Shown here: one piece after another, positions 44,462 through 56,360 of the stretch | Layout: the number at the start of each line of letters is the position of its first letter | Position numbering within the stretch: position 1 is the stretch's first letter | Origin: Muricea muricata | Taxonomy: Eukaryota > Cnidaria > Anthozoa > Malacalcyonacea > Plexauridae | Direction of reading: 5' to 3' | Length of the DNA: 64,000 bases | NCBI GenBank assembly: GCA_963855995.1 | Contig: OY979718.1 | Span: 28,801,282 to 28,865,281, forward strand | Translations under genes and position numbers: made by a program | Notes under the pieces: generated by a model | The model's input: the letters and a program-made list of their open reading frames with translations, nothing else | Database searches by the model: none | What the model was told of the DNA's origin: nothing

Positions 44462-45470
44462 TCAACACGTGTCCCTAAGGCAGAGGTTGCAAGTTTTTGA
44501 ACCGTTCCTATGGGTTGAAGCTTTTTCTAAAATTGACCATTCGATGTTTACATCTTCTATGTTTCTGTCCCTCAAGTCCCAGATATATTTTGAAAGCTCC
44601 GTTGCGTTCGCTTTTGTACGGTAGCGTAGTGAGTTTCTGTGCTTGTAGAGCCTGTCCTTAAACGACCTTTCCATGAGCCCCATGTAGTTTTTCTCCTCGT
44701 TGTTCTTGTTGTTGGTGACTTTAGCCATGTATATCACGTTCTCTGTTAGGCATTCGCCTTTCAGGGGGCAGATCTCTTTCTTTCTACAGATGCATTCAGC
44801 GGTGGTGGTGGTGTGTTGGTCTTGGAGGATTCTTTTGTTGTGGGCCTTAAAGTAGCAGTGTCATATTTCACGCATATGCTTCTGCGCATAATAAACTTGA
44901 AAGCGTTGGGCCAACGTTTTCAAGTTTGGAATCCAAGATGGCGTCTTCAATGGAGGGCGAGCATGGTCTGAAATTCGATATTTCCGGATGATTAAAAAGC
45001 AACAGAATGACAAACTTCGAAGGAAATTATATGAAAATCAACGCTAAGGAATTTATTCGGTGTGCAATGTATTTAAAGCATGGAAAATGCAAAAGTCGAG
45101 GCGGGATGTAACCGTTGGATTTGCCGCGATTTCACCGCACATCTGTTGCTCTTGCATACAGAAGGTAAAAATAATGCAATTTATGTGCTTTAATCAAGCT
45201 GAATCTACAAGAAATTCGTAAAATAGCAAGAAAATAAAGAAATAAAATTTGCGTGAAATGTGACACTGCTCCTTTAATGACGATTGCGGTGTTTGACATG
45301 CAGCTGTAGCTGACCTTGACGTTGTTTCTAGTAAATGCCTTGTGTAGATTATAGTTGACGGGGAAGTGCTTGCCCACGAGTTGAAGGAATGTTTTTGCTA
45401 TGTTTGTCTTGACGTCCATGCTGTACGGAGGGGTTGAACCATATCACTTTTCGCTTTCGTTTCTGGCTTT
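44462..45470 (-). mobile_element. Penelope-like element fragment (RT end plus GIY-YIG), split by a MITE
   Basis: From about 45470 the minus strand gives KVIWFNP and, after a frame break, VKTNIAKTFLQLVGKHFP, KAFTRNNVKVSYSCM and NTAIVIK. After the 423-bp insertion it continues with AHNKRILQ, the Cys cluster CICRKKEICPLKGEC, VIYMAKV, NYMGLMERSFKDRLYKHRN and SKYIWDLRDRN, the GIY-YIG endonuclease. The frame reads through once the insertion and one target copy are set aside. It is truncated at both ends. The interrupted join shows that the MITE arrived after this copy. Confidence 0.85.
44851..45273. mobile_element. MITE with TTAA duplication (piggyBac-type)
   Basis: Inverted ends of about 24 bp (left AGTAGCAGTGTCATATTTCA, right complement AGGAGCAGTGTCACATTTCA) are flanked by TTAA at 44847-44850 and 45274-45277. 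A 35-base near-perfect palindrome lies inside at 44893-44927. No transposase is present. TTAA duplication is characteristic of piggyBac and a few other superfamilies. Confidence 0.85.
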
Positions 45471-45903
45471 CCAGCTTGGATAAATCTATAAATCGGCGTC
45501 CAGTTTGTATTTTCCAACGTAGAAATTAGGGCTCGTTTATTAGAAGCTTTGCATTCGCGTCGTTGAGTTCTTATGGTAGAAACACTAAGAATTTCGTTAC
45601 GAAGCGGTTGCAATAGAATACTACGATGATCAGACGAGCCAATAGGAGGTAAGATGGTACATTCATAGTAGAGTGACAAGTTTGTGCAAACTTGGTCGAG
45701 GACATTTTCTCCTCTAGTTGGTCTTTTTGACAATTTTCTTCAATTTAAAAGAACCACAAAGGTTGCCAGGGCAAAACTGATCGAAGTCTCCTTAAACCAA
45801 GATACCAGAATTGGGATACACTGTGAGGAGATGATCTAAGCATTTAAAAATGCGAGCCCTGAGACATCGGTCATCATCACGTGGGGGATGATGAGTATTA
45901 TCG
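45425..45903 (-). pseudogene. LINE endonuclease (APE-type) fragment
   Basis: The minus strand from 45903 gives HHPPRDDDR, LLTVYPNSGILV, GDFDQFCPGNLC (after a stop), RPTRGENVLDQVCTNLS and PPIGSSDHRSILLQP. The GDF.Q, RG.N.LD and GSSDH motifs are the C-terminal half of APE-type endonucleases of CR1-like LINEs. It ends at the 5' LTR of the gypsy element on one side and at the Penelope-like fragment on the other. Decayed. Confidence 0.75.
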
Positions 45904-46239
45904 TGTTAACGTATAGTCAATTTAATGCCAAAACAAGTATCAATCCGGATAACAATAATCCGGATATGCGAACACACACACATAGCACAATGCACAACTG
46001 CTTTGCACGGAACAATTAACAAAGAATCATTGTAACGATCGTATTACTTAATATGCACTCAATGCTCAGATAGACAGAGTTGCACTAAAACCGCAACTGA
46101 GAAGAGAACATAAAATAAAAGCACTAATATTCATGTCGAAGTGTGGTTAGTCTTGCGTTTGAGTGCGTTGAAAAAGAACAAGCAATTCCCCTAGAACGGC
46201 TCGACGATCCCGTGTATACAAAAAAAGGGTCATTTAACA
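45904..46239 (+). repeat. 5' LTR of the Ty3/gypsy element
   Basis: It is alignable with 53046-53377 from AACAATAATC through GATCCCGTGTATA and ends TTTAACA. The first 45 bases align poorly with the other LTR. The start is set where the LINE endonuclease frame ends. Confidence 0.8.
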
Positions 46240-46240
46240 T

Positions 46241-46257
46241 TGGTGGATGATGCGGGC
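46241..46257 (+). promoter_or_regulatory. Primer-binding site of the Ty3/gypsy element
   Basis: TGGTGGATGATGCGGGC begins one base after the 5' LTR and is complementary to a tRNA 3' end with CCA. It differs at one position from the site used by the short LTR element at 9024-9040. Confidence 0.75.
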
Positions 46258-46656
46258 AAAGCTTAGCCGACAAAGAGAGTAAACGTACGAAGCGCAAGCA
46301 GAAGACCTGATCTAGATTGGCACTCGTATCAGACGTGGACGACGTGAATCGATTACATGGAATTTGAACGACTGCGCGCGAAGCCACTATTGTGTAAAAG
46401 ACAGTATGCCGACTTCAGGTACGAGATATTTACTCCCGACTTGTTTTGGCTTAAAATTGTCTACGAACCACATGTTGTGTCAGTAAGCAAATATTTTTCT
46501 TCCCCTTTTTTTTCTTTCCTTACTGAATTATTACGAGTTTGATAGTTGTGCTGTTAATGTAATACGTTGTTTCTCGTTGTATGTTTCTCTTTCCGTTTCG
46601 TGTAAAGTGTAGACATTTAGTTATAGTGCGCACCACAATTATACAAATATTTCATT

Positions 46657-48528
46657 GTGTCCGACCCAGTTACCCGTAGTCGCAGTCGTGCCAACAGTTC
46701 ATTACGGCGGTCTGAAGGCCAAACTAACGTGGCTATGCCTGAGCAGAAAGAGCTCATAAACAAACTGTCCGAGTTGTTAAATGCTATAGAGAAATCGACA
46801 AAGACAAACCAGCAAAGCCATGAGCAACTTGCTGCAAGGACTGAAAAAGGCATACGAACACAAAATGACTTCCTGACGTTACAGGAACAGCAACGAACTC
46901 AATTGGCAACATTAATAACACAGAACTCTTTACAAGTGGCCCGTGTTCTTCACCCTCGCGGCCACGGATGATATAACTGCGTTTCTCAGCCACTTCAAAC
47001 GGTATTCTAAATTTTGTGGGTGGGATTTTAAACAATGTCTACGGGCTTTACCTCTCTATTTACAGGGTAATGCTAGCTCTTGGTACACTAGTCTTGATAC
47101 CTGTTTTGAAAACTATGACGATTTAGTTAATGCACTCACAAACCATTTTAGTAACCCCGCATCAATGTGGCTTTTGCGACAGCAATTGTCAGCCCAGAAA
47201 CAACAGGAGACCGAATCTTTAGCCAATGATGCAGCAGACATAAGGCGGCTGTGTAAACGTTTAGGCCTAAGTGATAGCAAAGGCATGCATTATTTCATTC
47301 AGGGTCTGCATGCAGATTTGAAAAGCCATGTGATATTAGGACAACCAAAAACCTTGGCAGAAGCAAAAAACCCAGCTCATATGAGAGAGGCCGTATCAAT
47401 AAGCATCCCTAGATTGGCTCAGTATAAACTTGAGTCCCACCTTCAATCTGTTATCAAAAGTTTGGAGACACTTACAAGTAATGAACATCACAATGAGGCA
47501 CCAAATCTGGCAGCTTATGATCATCACCCAAAACCAACGATACCGCATTTAGGTCATGAAGCACACAATGCAGCCACACACAATACTATCGACAGCAGCT
47601 CTCACCATCTCGCCTTAGGCACGACTCAGGCCATATAGAAAAATTAGCTCGGGAAGAGGTACGGCGACAAACTCAATTCTTAACAACACCCACAAGCCGC
47701 TCATTAAATTATGGTGTGCCTGTGACTGCGTGTGCGTGTCTGTAATTATTCTTGCGCATAATTATGTATTCGTTTGTGCTAATAACGCCTACGGGCAGTG
47801 TATGCGTAATCGAACAGTATAAATATGGACTAGCTAGACAAGTCTAGCTCCTTCAAAAGAGTGAACTTTAAAGTAAAGAGTAAGACTTAAAGAGCCAATA
47901 TATCTTACGGCTGCTGTTAGTAAAGTGACAAAAATAAGCAACAGCGGTCAAGAGCAAAACCAAATAAATTCGTTAAAGTCTTGTACGGTTTAAATAAGTA
48001 ACAACCGTAACAGTGCCTTCTACTTGTAATTGTCGGACAACAGATGGTTTGCCTATATGTAACAAATGTGATAAGGTTGGCAATATCGCCCGTAATTGCC
48101 GAGCCGGCAGCATGCAGCGTCAGCCTATACAAGTTCCTTCATATCCTTTGCATGTCCGCCCTAACGCACAACATCAGTATAATCCACATGTTCGTCCTGT
48201 GCATAATTCTCACATTCGTCCTGATGATCCCACATTCAATCCTCATCATAAGCATACTGGAACAACCCATTCTACCCAGGGTCGGGAAACTAACTGCCGC
48301 TTCTTTATACCGGGACGATAGGGAAGCACAAATTTTAGAGAAATATGACGAAAATAAATGTCTCGAAATGTTTACTAACGATACCGATGGTAATGATCTA
48401 CCTAACCAGTTTAATGATATACCAGTTAGAACATTGATTGATACAGAAGTTGAAGAGCATGAATACAAATTTGACAGTTGCCCATGTTCTAGCGAAGCAA
48501 GTGCACATCCCGATCTTTAGATATTGAA
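46657..48528 (+). pseudogene. Ty3/gypsy gag, frame-broken and interrupted by a solo LTR
   Basis: An ORF from 46657 gives a basic start (RSRSRANSSLRR) and a coiled coil. The frame changes near 46950 to a capsid-like region (AFLSHFKRYSKFCGW, LPLYLQGNASSWYTSL, LRQQLSAQKQQETESLANDA). Another change near 47630 leads into KLAREEVRRQT. The coding sequence stops at 47720 where a 292-bp LTR begins. It resumes after 48013 with CNCRTTDG and the zinc knuckle CNKCDKVGNIARNC, in which the usual His is Asn. Insertion plus duplication is 297 bp, so the frame is retained across it. A further change near 48320 leads to an acidic linker before the pol frame. Non-functional. Confidence 0.8.
47721..48012 (+). mobile_element. 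Solo LTR inserted in gag
   Basis: The 292-bp unit begins TGTGACTGCG and ends CCGTAACA. GTGCC is duplicated at 47716-47720 and 48013-48017. It contains GTATAAATATGG near 47817, a plausible TATA box for this orientation. The internal element is absent, as expected after recombination between LTRs. Its parent family is not present elsewhere in the window. Confidence 0.85.
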
Positions 48529-48534
48529 TTCAGC

Positions 48535-51500
48535 ATGACTGCAGATAAGACCAATAATATATTTTATGAGGAGGGTACTCCCTCTAGCCTATCGAAACAA
48601 AATTGTGATACAGCAAATATAATTCCAGTAAATGAAATGTGCATTGATAGTTTAGAGGTGACCGCGTCACCATGTGTACAAGTACCACAGAAAGTTGAAT
48701 CTAGTGCTAGAGAACAATGTCCCTTACCATGTACAATAGATGTACCCCTCTGTAATGATTTAGTTGATTTGTCATGTACTGGTTCAGTTGATTTGCAAGG
48801 TGAGGTCAATAAAGAAATAAATAAAGAACCTAGTGTTGTTGTTTTGAATCCTGATCTGGAAGGACTGCCATATTCTGTTCTAACAAACCCTGTACATTCT
48901 GTAAATTCGATTACATTTGAGCTCCACAATAACTGTCCATTCCTGCAAGGCCAAATAAGTGGTATACCGACATCACTTTTATGTGACACTGGGGCATCCG
49001 TAACTACAATTAGTGAAAATCTTTTTAGTAAAATTCCCAACCGTATGCACATGCGCAATAATAACACTTTTCAGCAAGATATCCGAACTGTTAGTGGTGA
49101 GAGCATGCCAATCAAAGGTGTGGCACTAGTACCTTCCCAAACTGGAGAGTACAACTATACATTTTATGTATACATCATAGAAAATTTAGCTTACAACGCA
49201 ATACTTGTGTCTGATTTTCTTGGTCACTACCAATCTGTGATTGATTTTGACAACCATTCACTAAGACTATTACCACCCGGTGAAAAACCACCACCCTATC
49301 CAGGCTTAACTCTTTCATGTTCAGTACATGCGCATAAAACATGTGTTTTGCCATCAACCACTGAATTCATCATACCAGCGACACTAAAATGCAATATTGA
49401 TATACCACCTGATGGGTTAGTTGGCATAATTGAGTCCAATCTCACATTAGCAACACGATATCAGGTTTGCGGTGCAGCGACTCGTGTTAAAGCAACAAAA
49501 CAGTCTACAGTCCCATTCCGCATTATAAATCCAACAAAACAACCTGTCACCATTTACCGCTGCACGAACTTAGGCCAGTTTTCATCTTATGAAGAACTCC
49601 ACATTGTCTCTGTTCTCGGTACACACAATGTCGTAGAAGATAAGTCCCACCGTGCTAGCTTACTTTTAGAATCACTGGATCTTAGTAATTCAGATCTAGA
49701 TGAAAAACAACAGGCACAATTAAATCAGCTGTTGCATGATAATCACGATATATTTGCCCTCAATGACGATGAACTGGGTCACACTTCCCTAGTAGAGCAT
49801 CATATAGACACGGGTGATTCTCGACCAATCTATCGCCAACCATATCGCGTGTCCCCTGCAGTACGCAATAGTATCGATCATCACGTACAACAAATGTTGG
49901 ATCAAGGTATTATACAGCTCTCTGCAAGCCTATGGGCAGCCCCAGTGGTTTTAGTCCGAAAGAAGGATGGCACCGAATGTTTTTGTGTCGACTATCGACA
50001 GTCAAATAAAGTTACTAAATGAGATTTCCATCCAATTCCCACATCCAAGACACTCTTGATTGTTTGCATGGTACTTCATATTTGTCGAGTTTTGACCTGC
50101 GATCAGGCTATTGGCAAGTCGAGGTCGATGATGACTCGAAACCCAAACTTGCAACTCATAGCTGGTTATATGAGTTTCGTAGAATGCTCTTTGGGCTAGC
50201 TAATGCTCCGTCGACATTCCAACGCTTAATGCATGCTGTCTTACGTGGTCTTCAATACCAAATTTGCTTAGTGTATCAGGATGATATCATAGTCTATTCG
50301 CGCTCTTTCGCTGATCATATAAACCATCTTAATGATGTTTTTAGTAGACTCTGCTCTGCGTACGTTAAACTTAAACCTAGCAAGTGCTCATTTGCGCGCT
50401 CCAGCGTGGAATACCTTGGACACGTTGTCTCGTGATGGTATCCGGCCAGATCGCAGCAAAATTGCGGCAGTCGCAATATTTCCCGTTCCACGCTGCGTTC
50501 GTGATGTCAGAAGTTTTTTAGGGTTAGCTAACTATTACCGCCGGTTCATCCATAATTTTGCATCCATAGCATCACCTCTCCATATGCTTACGCATAAAAA
50601 TGTACGTTCTTATTGGGACGACTCTTGCGACAAAGCGTTTCACACCTTAAAATCGTGTCTTACGTCAGCACCAATCTTGGCTTACCCTGATTACTCTCTA
50701 CCATTCGAGTTGAACACCGACGCCTCTTCAACTGGCATTGGTTTCGCACTGTGCCAGACCCAGGATGGCCAACGTCGTGCTATTGCATATGGCGGCCGTG
50801 ATTGAAATACAGCGGAACGTAATTAGCAACAGAACGAGAAGCGTTAGCTATCGTTGAGAGAATTAAGAAATTTCGCAATTACCTTTATGATCGGAAGTTT
50901 GTGCTTCACACAGATCACCATGCCCTCCGTTGGTTGATGGCGCTTAAAGACCCAAGTGGTCGACTCGCACGCTGGTCTCTGCTGCTGCAACAATACGACT
51001 TCACCAACGAATATAAGGCAGGTAAGCAGAATTCAGATACCGATGCTCTTTCTCGTCGTCCCTATGGCACTCGTCGTCCCTATGGCACGCTTTACCTGGT
51101 GTACCAATTGGCCGTATTCGTGACCTCCAGCACCAAGATGCTGAAATCTCTGATCTCATCACCTTTTTCAAGACTCTTTAAAGAACGAAGTTTTGGTTTG
51201 GGCTCACGACGATGTCACCGCTGGTCACCTCAGAACACAAAAAACATATGGCAAGATCCGTAATCGCTATTACTGGCGCAATATGTTCCGTGATATTGAC
51301 AAATGGTGCAAAAGTCGCGATGACCGCGCAATGAAGAAATCGCCACAAAATACACACAAAGCCCCACTCCTGCCAAACCCAGTCGAAAATGCCTTTGATC
51401 GCCTTGCAGTGGATTGCTTGGGTCCTTTTCTACTTTCCATTGCTGGAAACCGCTATGTTGTTGTCTTACGGAATATCTGACTCGTTGGCCAGAAGCGCTT

Positions 51501-52540
51501 GGCTGTTCCCAATACCGATGCTCGAACTGTTGCTCGCCTCCTTGTTAATCACATTGTCCTCACACGTTGTTCTCCTCGGACGTTACTGTCTGATCGTGGA
51601 AAAAGTTTTCTCTCATCGCTTGTTCGACCCGTCTGCGAACTTCTTAACACAAAGAAAGTCAACACCACAGCTTATCATCCACAAACGGACGGTCTTGTTG
51701 AACGATTTAACCACACACTTTGCCAATCGGTGTCATGTACGTCAGCCGTGACCAAAAGACTGGGACACCCATTTACCAGCGATTCTGTTTGGTTTTCGAG
51801 TTAGTCCTTATCAAGCAACCGGAGATAGTTCATTCTACTTACTGTATGGCCTTGAACCAAGACTTCCTGCCGATGTTTCTCTCCTTCCCCCGTCTAAAGT
51901 AAGTAATTGCGTCAGGAAACACAGAGCCCGTATTGTTCAGACCATTGAAGAAGCGCATGTTATTGCTCGTGAGAACATCCAACGCACCCAGCAGAACATG
52001 AAGGACCGATATGATCGGTCGGCTCGCGACCCAAAATTTATGCTTGGAGATCGAGTGTGGGTGTACACACCCAAAACACAGAAAGGTTTGTCACGCAAGC
52101 TAATGCATCACTGGCATGGACCGTTCCGTATCGTCAAAAAATGCTCACCAGTCCACCTCAAATTGCGAACTTGCGACAATCGCCTTGTGTCCATTAGAGT
52201 CCACGCAAATAGGATGAAGCAATACTATGACCCAGATTCGCGTCCCCAGGCTCCCTTAAGTATCTAAATGCTAGACGAACCACCCACTCCCGACAACGAG
52301 CTTCCCGATGACGCGCTAATTAGGAATGCAAGTGCTCACAAATCTACCAGTGATCAACCTATAGCAATAGACGCATCAGCAGACCCCACAACATATAACA
52401 TAGAACGCATTATCAAAACGCGCAAGCGCAAGGGCAGGAAACAGTTTTTAGTCAAATGGGACGGTTACGGCCCTGAGTACAATTCCTGGCTACATGAGGA
52501 AGACATTATTCACCTCGACTCACAACAAACTGACGACTGA
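48535..52540 (+). pseudogene. Ty3/gypsy pol: protease, RT, RNase H, integrase, chromodomain
   Basis: The 495-residue frame 48535-50022 contains the protease (LLCDTGASVTTISENLF) and the start of RT (IYRQPYRVSP, WAAPVVLVRKKDG). It ends at a TGA inside RT. The next frames give LSSFDLRSGYWQVEV, FGLANAPSTFQRLM and LVYQDDIIVYS, where Gln replaces the usual hydrophobic residue of the Y-x-D-D box. RSFLGLANYYRRFI follows, then RNase H ([29 protein letters not shown]), integrase (DRLAVDCLGPFLL, LLSDRGKSFLSSL, AYHPQTDGLVERFNHTL) and KFMLGDRVWVYTPKTQ. The final 52268-52540 ORF ends in a chromodomain (YNIERIIKTRKRKGRKQFLV, WDGYGPEYNSWLHEEDI), which targets integration to chromatin. At least six frame breaks or stops. 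Confidence 0.9.
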
Positions 52541-53045
52541 CAGACGTTAACTTTAAGTTTTTAACCTCCAGGATGACTTGCTTGGTGATCTGGATGTTCG
52601 GCAACTCCATGCTTGATTTGGTCATGACTTTCCGTCGTGAACTATTTAAACCTGCACACCCCGTTCGGACACGTTACAATTGTGAACGGCAGTATAATTA
52701 AATGTTCTACAATGCAGAAAGTTGACAGTGAATTATGAAATATTTCTGAATGTAATATAGGCTTTATTTGCTCCATCATGTTTTGTTACATTTTGTCGTT
52801 GTCTTCCCCTGACACAACCATGCGTTTTTTTCCTTCTTTTGGTTCAAGTCAACATTTCACATGCCTTAACATTTGGGTGAGTATTTGTCTGTACCTATCT
52901 CGACAAGAAAGTCGTGTTAAGAAAGAAGAATTCAAAGGCGAAGACTTGTCAAAAAGTAACAAAACAAAAAAAACAAATTCTATTAACTTCTATGAATTTC
53001 TAGGGTGAAAACCGAGAGGTTTTCAACTAAAAGAGGGAGATACGT
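52541..53045 (+). other. 3' untranslated part of the Ty3/gypsy element
   Basis: It lies between the chromodomain stop and the 3' LTR. It ends with the purine tract AAAAGAGGGAGA at about 53029-53040. The ORF at 52778-53008 has no domain. Confidence 0.6.
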
Positions 53046-53377
53046 TGTACGGGATTAGCGGAGTTGACATTATGACAGCTGAAACTAATTAATTAACAAT
53101 AATCTGGATATGCGCGCACACACACATAGCACAATGCACAACCGTTTTGCACGGAACAATTGACAAAGAATCATTGTAACGATCGTATTACTTAATATGC
53201 ACTTAATGCTCAGAATAGACAGAGTTGCACTAAAACTGTAAATGAGAAGAGAATATAAAATAAAAGCACTAATGTTCATGTCGAAATGTGGTTAGTCTTG
53301 CATTTGAGTGAGTTGAAAAAGAACAAGCTATTCCCTCAGAACGGCCCGATGATCCCGTGTATAGACACCGTTTAACA
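53046..53377 (+). repeat. 3' LTR of the Ty3/gypsy element
   Basis: It matches the 5' LTR over about 285 bases with roughly 90 percent identity by eye, and ends TTTAACA at 53377. Confidence 0.8.
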
Positions 53378-53523
53378 AACTATTGGGACGCCAATTAGTG
53401 TTAATCTCTCAAGTTTCTTTAGTAGACATTGTATCTAAATTTCAAAGTGTCTTTCAATTGATTAGACAATCTATGTTGTTTACTAATCTGACCGTTTGTT
53501 CAATGTCTTGGCTCTATTCGATT

Positions 53524-53880
53524 TCAATATGGCAAGTTTTTACTCAAGGCAAAGACTACAAATGTTTCCCCGGCGGTATGTGAAGGAACTCGCTTGATTA
53601 TTGACCCAATGATGGTATACGATCTTTTTTTTTCTTCAAGCTTCCATGCGTATTTGGAAAGTTCCGTTCTGTGCATCGTTGAATGCTCAGAGATTTGACG
53701 TAATTCGCATATCTTTTCGTGAAAGTTCCAGCTGTACCAGCTTTCACCAGCTTCTATCTGCAATTGCTCTCGTTTTCTTTTCAAGGAAGCGACGGCTATG
53801 GTTAGAAATTTTACTTTTAACATTCCTAGCTCATTTTAATGGTTTTTCTGTTGAAAACCTTATTGTGACTGGATGATTTT
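53524..53880 (-). pseudogene. Penelope-like GIY-YIG remnant
   Basis: The minus strand gives SWYSWNFHEKICELRQIS, TELSKYAWKLEEKKRSYTII and SIIKRVPSHTAGETFVVFAL. This aligns with the ELSKYIWDLRDR and SILEKA parts of the copy at 44462-45470. It is heavily decayed; the GIY core is not readable. Confidence 0.6.
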
Positions 53881-54741
53881 CGGAAATAGCTACTTGTCCA
53901 TTAAGCTTAAAAATCGTGTCCGATATTTGCTCTAACTGCAGTGTTGGTCACGTGCTAAGTCACGTGGGACACACACATGGACAGGAAAGTTAGAAGGCAT
54001 GTTATAGGATAAATAATGGAGCGTTGTGTTTTGTGTTTATACTCAGCTGTAAAGCATATACCTAGTCTGAAACATTACAAATAGCGACGAGGATGTTTTA
54101 AAACAAACAAACCAAGAAGGGCTACAAAGATTACAAGAAATAAAACGCAAGAGAAGAAAATACGGCTACAAGTGGTCTTGAGATATGACCACCGCGGGAC
54201 GAATAGATATAACACCACTTTTAGTCCGTGGGCTCTGCACCGAAAAAGTTGCTAGAAATCGAATTTCGTTGCCGTCATCGCGGTGCTAAGATAACTTTAT
54301 GCTATTTTATTGATTTCGATATGCTGAATTCAAATTTTGTTGTTCCCACTCGCGTAAACCCGCAGTTTTTTCGTGAACGTCAATCGAAGTTACTGCGTTT
54401 CGGCCATTTTTGATTTGGCGGCACCTCTCATCTTACGGCATTTTAACATGAAGTATCCGACGTCATATGGCACCGCAGGTTTATAAACAAACTCAGTTTC
54501 GTTCGATCTTTTTATTTCGACACGAATACAACCCTTTAAAAGATAGGGAATCAGCTATAAATCATGTAAGTTATTTTATGATCATTAAATAAGAATAAAT
54601 AATATTTTTACAATTTTTCATGTCACAGTATACATATTGATATAACAGTATTTATTACTGAAATGTATATCCTGTTAAAATATTCCATAATAGTACTATT
54701 GAACATTTTATATTAAACTACTTATTTAGTGTATTTACAAG

Positions 54742-55354
54742 TTAAAAAATTTCGTCATCGCTTGACCATTCAGGAGATTTGTCAAGTTCAATCTCACAGT
54801 TTGTGCAGTCAATACATTGGCACATATCATTACGTGTGTTTAGTGCTTTTTTGCAGGAGCACAGTTTGGTTGCACAACCTGTTTTACACTTACAATTACA
54901 ATTTGCAAGCAAAGCATCTGGGGCAAAGTTTCCATCCATTCACTGAATACTTATTTTGCCTTCTTGATTTAATTTCCAACCATGGTTGACCGGGCTTGGG
55001 GCATCAATGCTACAGCTTGTAGATTGATTCCATGCTGTTGCTTGGTAATTGGCTCTCTGGAGATGCTTTAGAAGGCAATCTCTGTTTGGTGGCATAGAAG
55101 AATCAGAAAATTTTCCAATTCGGAACATGTTGTACCGTAGGACATTGACACTGGATTCCTTTTTTTGCCTTGTACGATTTTCATACAGCTGCTTCTATTT
55201 CCTTTTCGAACTGCTCATCAAAGGAAAATTCAGCTCCCAGGGAGGCTAATACAGAGGCCACAGATGTTGGGTCATGCAACACCATATTCTATGAAGATAC
55301 TTTACGGTAACCATGAAATAAGCTGGTTGAATCACATCCTAGAAATTACCAAAC
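54742..55354 (-). pseudogene. CXC (tesmin/TSO1-like) domain protein, left-arm copy
   Basis: From 55354 down the minus strand gives SWLNHIL, DPTSVASVLASLGAEFSFDE, then breaks, MPPNRDCLLKHLQRANYQAT and APSPVNHGWKLNQEGKISIQ. The cysteine array follows (CNCKCKTGCATKLCSCKK, CQCIDCTNC). The CXC array binds DNA in tesmin-type proteins. This longer context, with PPNRDCLLKH and the GW-containing linker, is a common cnidarian family of mobile-element origin. One stop and frame changes lie upstream of the array. One Cys of the array seen in the right arm (NTCNDM) is Arg here (NTRNDM). Confidence 0.65.
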
Positions 55355-55770
55355 GAGTAACCTTTGAGAACTATGTACAACCCACCTCCCTCCCCCCCCC
55401 CCCCCCCCACTGAAGAAAGGACACTAATCCCTTTTCCCTACACATGTCATTTTACTGCACATTTTACTAAAAAAATTCCTGTGAGTGGAGCATGGACCTA
55501 TTCAGCCATGGCCATGAATGATAATGAAATTGTGACCGTATATGCAAGTTGTTTACCAGATTCAGTCAGATGCACTCATACAACCCCTCCCCTATTCTAA
55601 ATGTTTCAAGTATTTACAGGTGGTGTTGTCTAGGTCAATGTGACCAAGTCTGATCACACTGCAAATGATATAAGAATGTATTATGCATACATTATCAGTA
55701 AGTGCATGAAATCCAATTGATGCTCTACATTTTTCTTCACCTAATTGCTGTGCGATGTCAAGTATTCTAG

Positions 55771-56360
55771 GATGTGATTCAACCAGCTCATTTCATGTTT
55801 ACAGTAAGGTATCTTCATAACCCATACAGTAAGGTATCTGCATGACCCAACATCTGTGGCTGTATTAACCTCCCTGGGAGCTGAATTTTCCTTTGATGGA
55901 CAGTTCGAAAAGGAAATAGAAGCAGCTGTATGAAAATCGTACAAGGCAAAAAATGAATCCAGTGTCAATGTTCTACGGTACAACATGTTCCGACTTGGAA
56001 AATTTTCTGATTCTTCTATGCCACCCAATAATGATTCCTTCTAAAGCATCTCCAGAGAGCCAATTACCAAGCAGCAATCTACAAGCTTGTAGCATTGATG
56101 CCCCAAGCCCGGTCAACCATGGTTGGAAATTATATCAAGAATGCAAAATAAGTATTCAGTGGATAGATGGAAACTGTGTTCCAGATGCTTTGCTTGCAAA
56201 TTGTAAGTGTAAAACAGGTTGTGCAACCAAACGGTGCTCCTGCAAAAAAGCATTAAACACATGTAATGATATGTGCCAATGTATTGACTGCACAAACTGT
56301 GAGAATGAGCTTGACAAATCTCCTGAATGGTCAAGCGATGACAAAATTTTTAACTTGTAA
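55771..56360 (+). pseudogene. CXC (tesmin/TSO1-like) domain protein, right-arm copy
   Basis: It is the inverted counterpart of the left-arm gene. The final ORF 55953-56360 ends with LLANCKCKTGCATKRCSCKK, ALNTCNDMCQCIDCTNC and SPEWSSDDKIF. The cysteine array is complete here. The upstream region (LGAEFSFDGQFEKEIEAA) is in a different frame. Function is inferred only from the array, which is a DNA-binding module in tesmin-like proteins. Confidence 0.65.

Larger units (their letters stand above)
45904..53377 (+). mobile_element. Ty3/gypsy chromodomain retrotransposon, decayed
   Basis: Related LTRs lie at both ends (45904-46239 and about 53046-53377), with a primer-binding site directly after the 5' LTR and a purine tract AAAAGAGGGAGA before the 3' LTR. 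The interior has gag, zinc knuckle, protease, RT, RNase H, integrase and a C-terminal chromodomain in Ty3 order. Many frame breaks and stops, clear LTR divergence and no matching target duplication indicate an old copy. A solo LTR of another element lies in gag. Confidence 0.9.

Noticed and set aside
48564..49067. 167-residue minus-strand ORF
   Set aside because: It is antisense to the Ty3/gypsy protease region.
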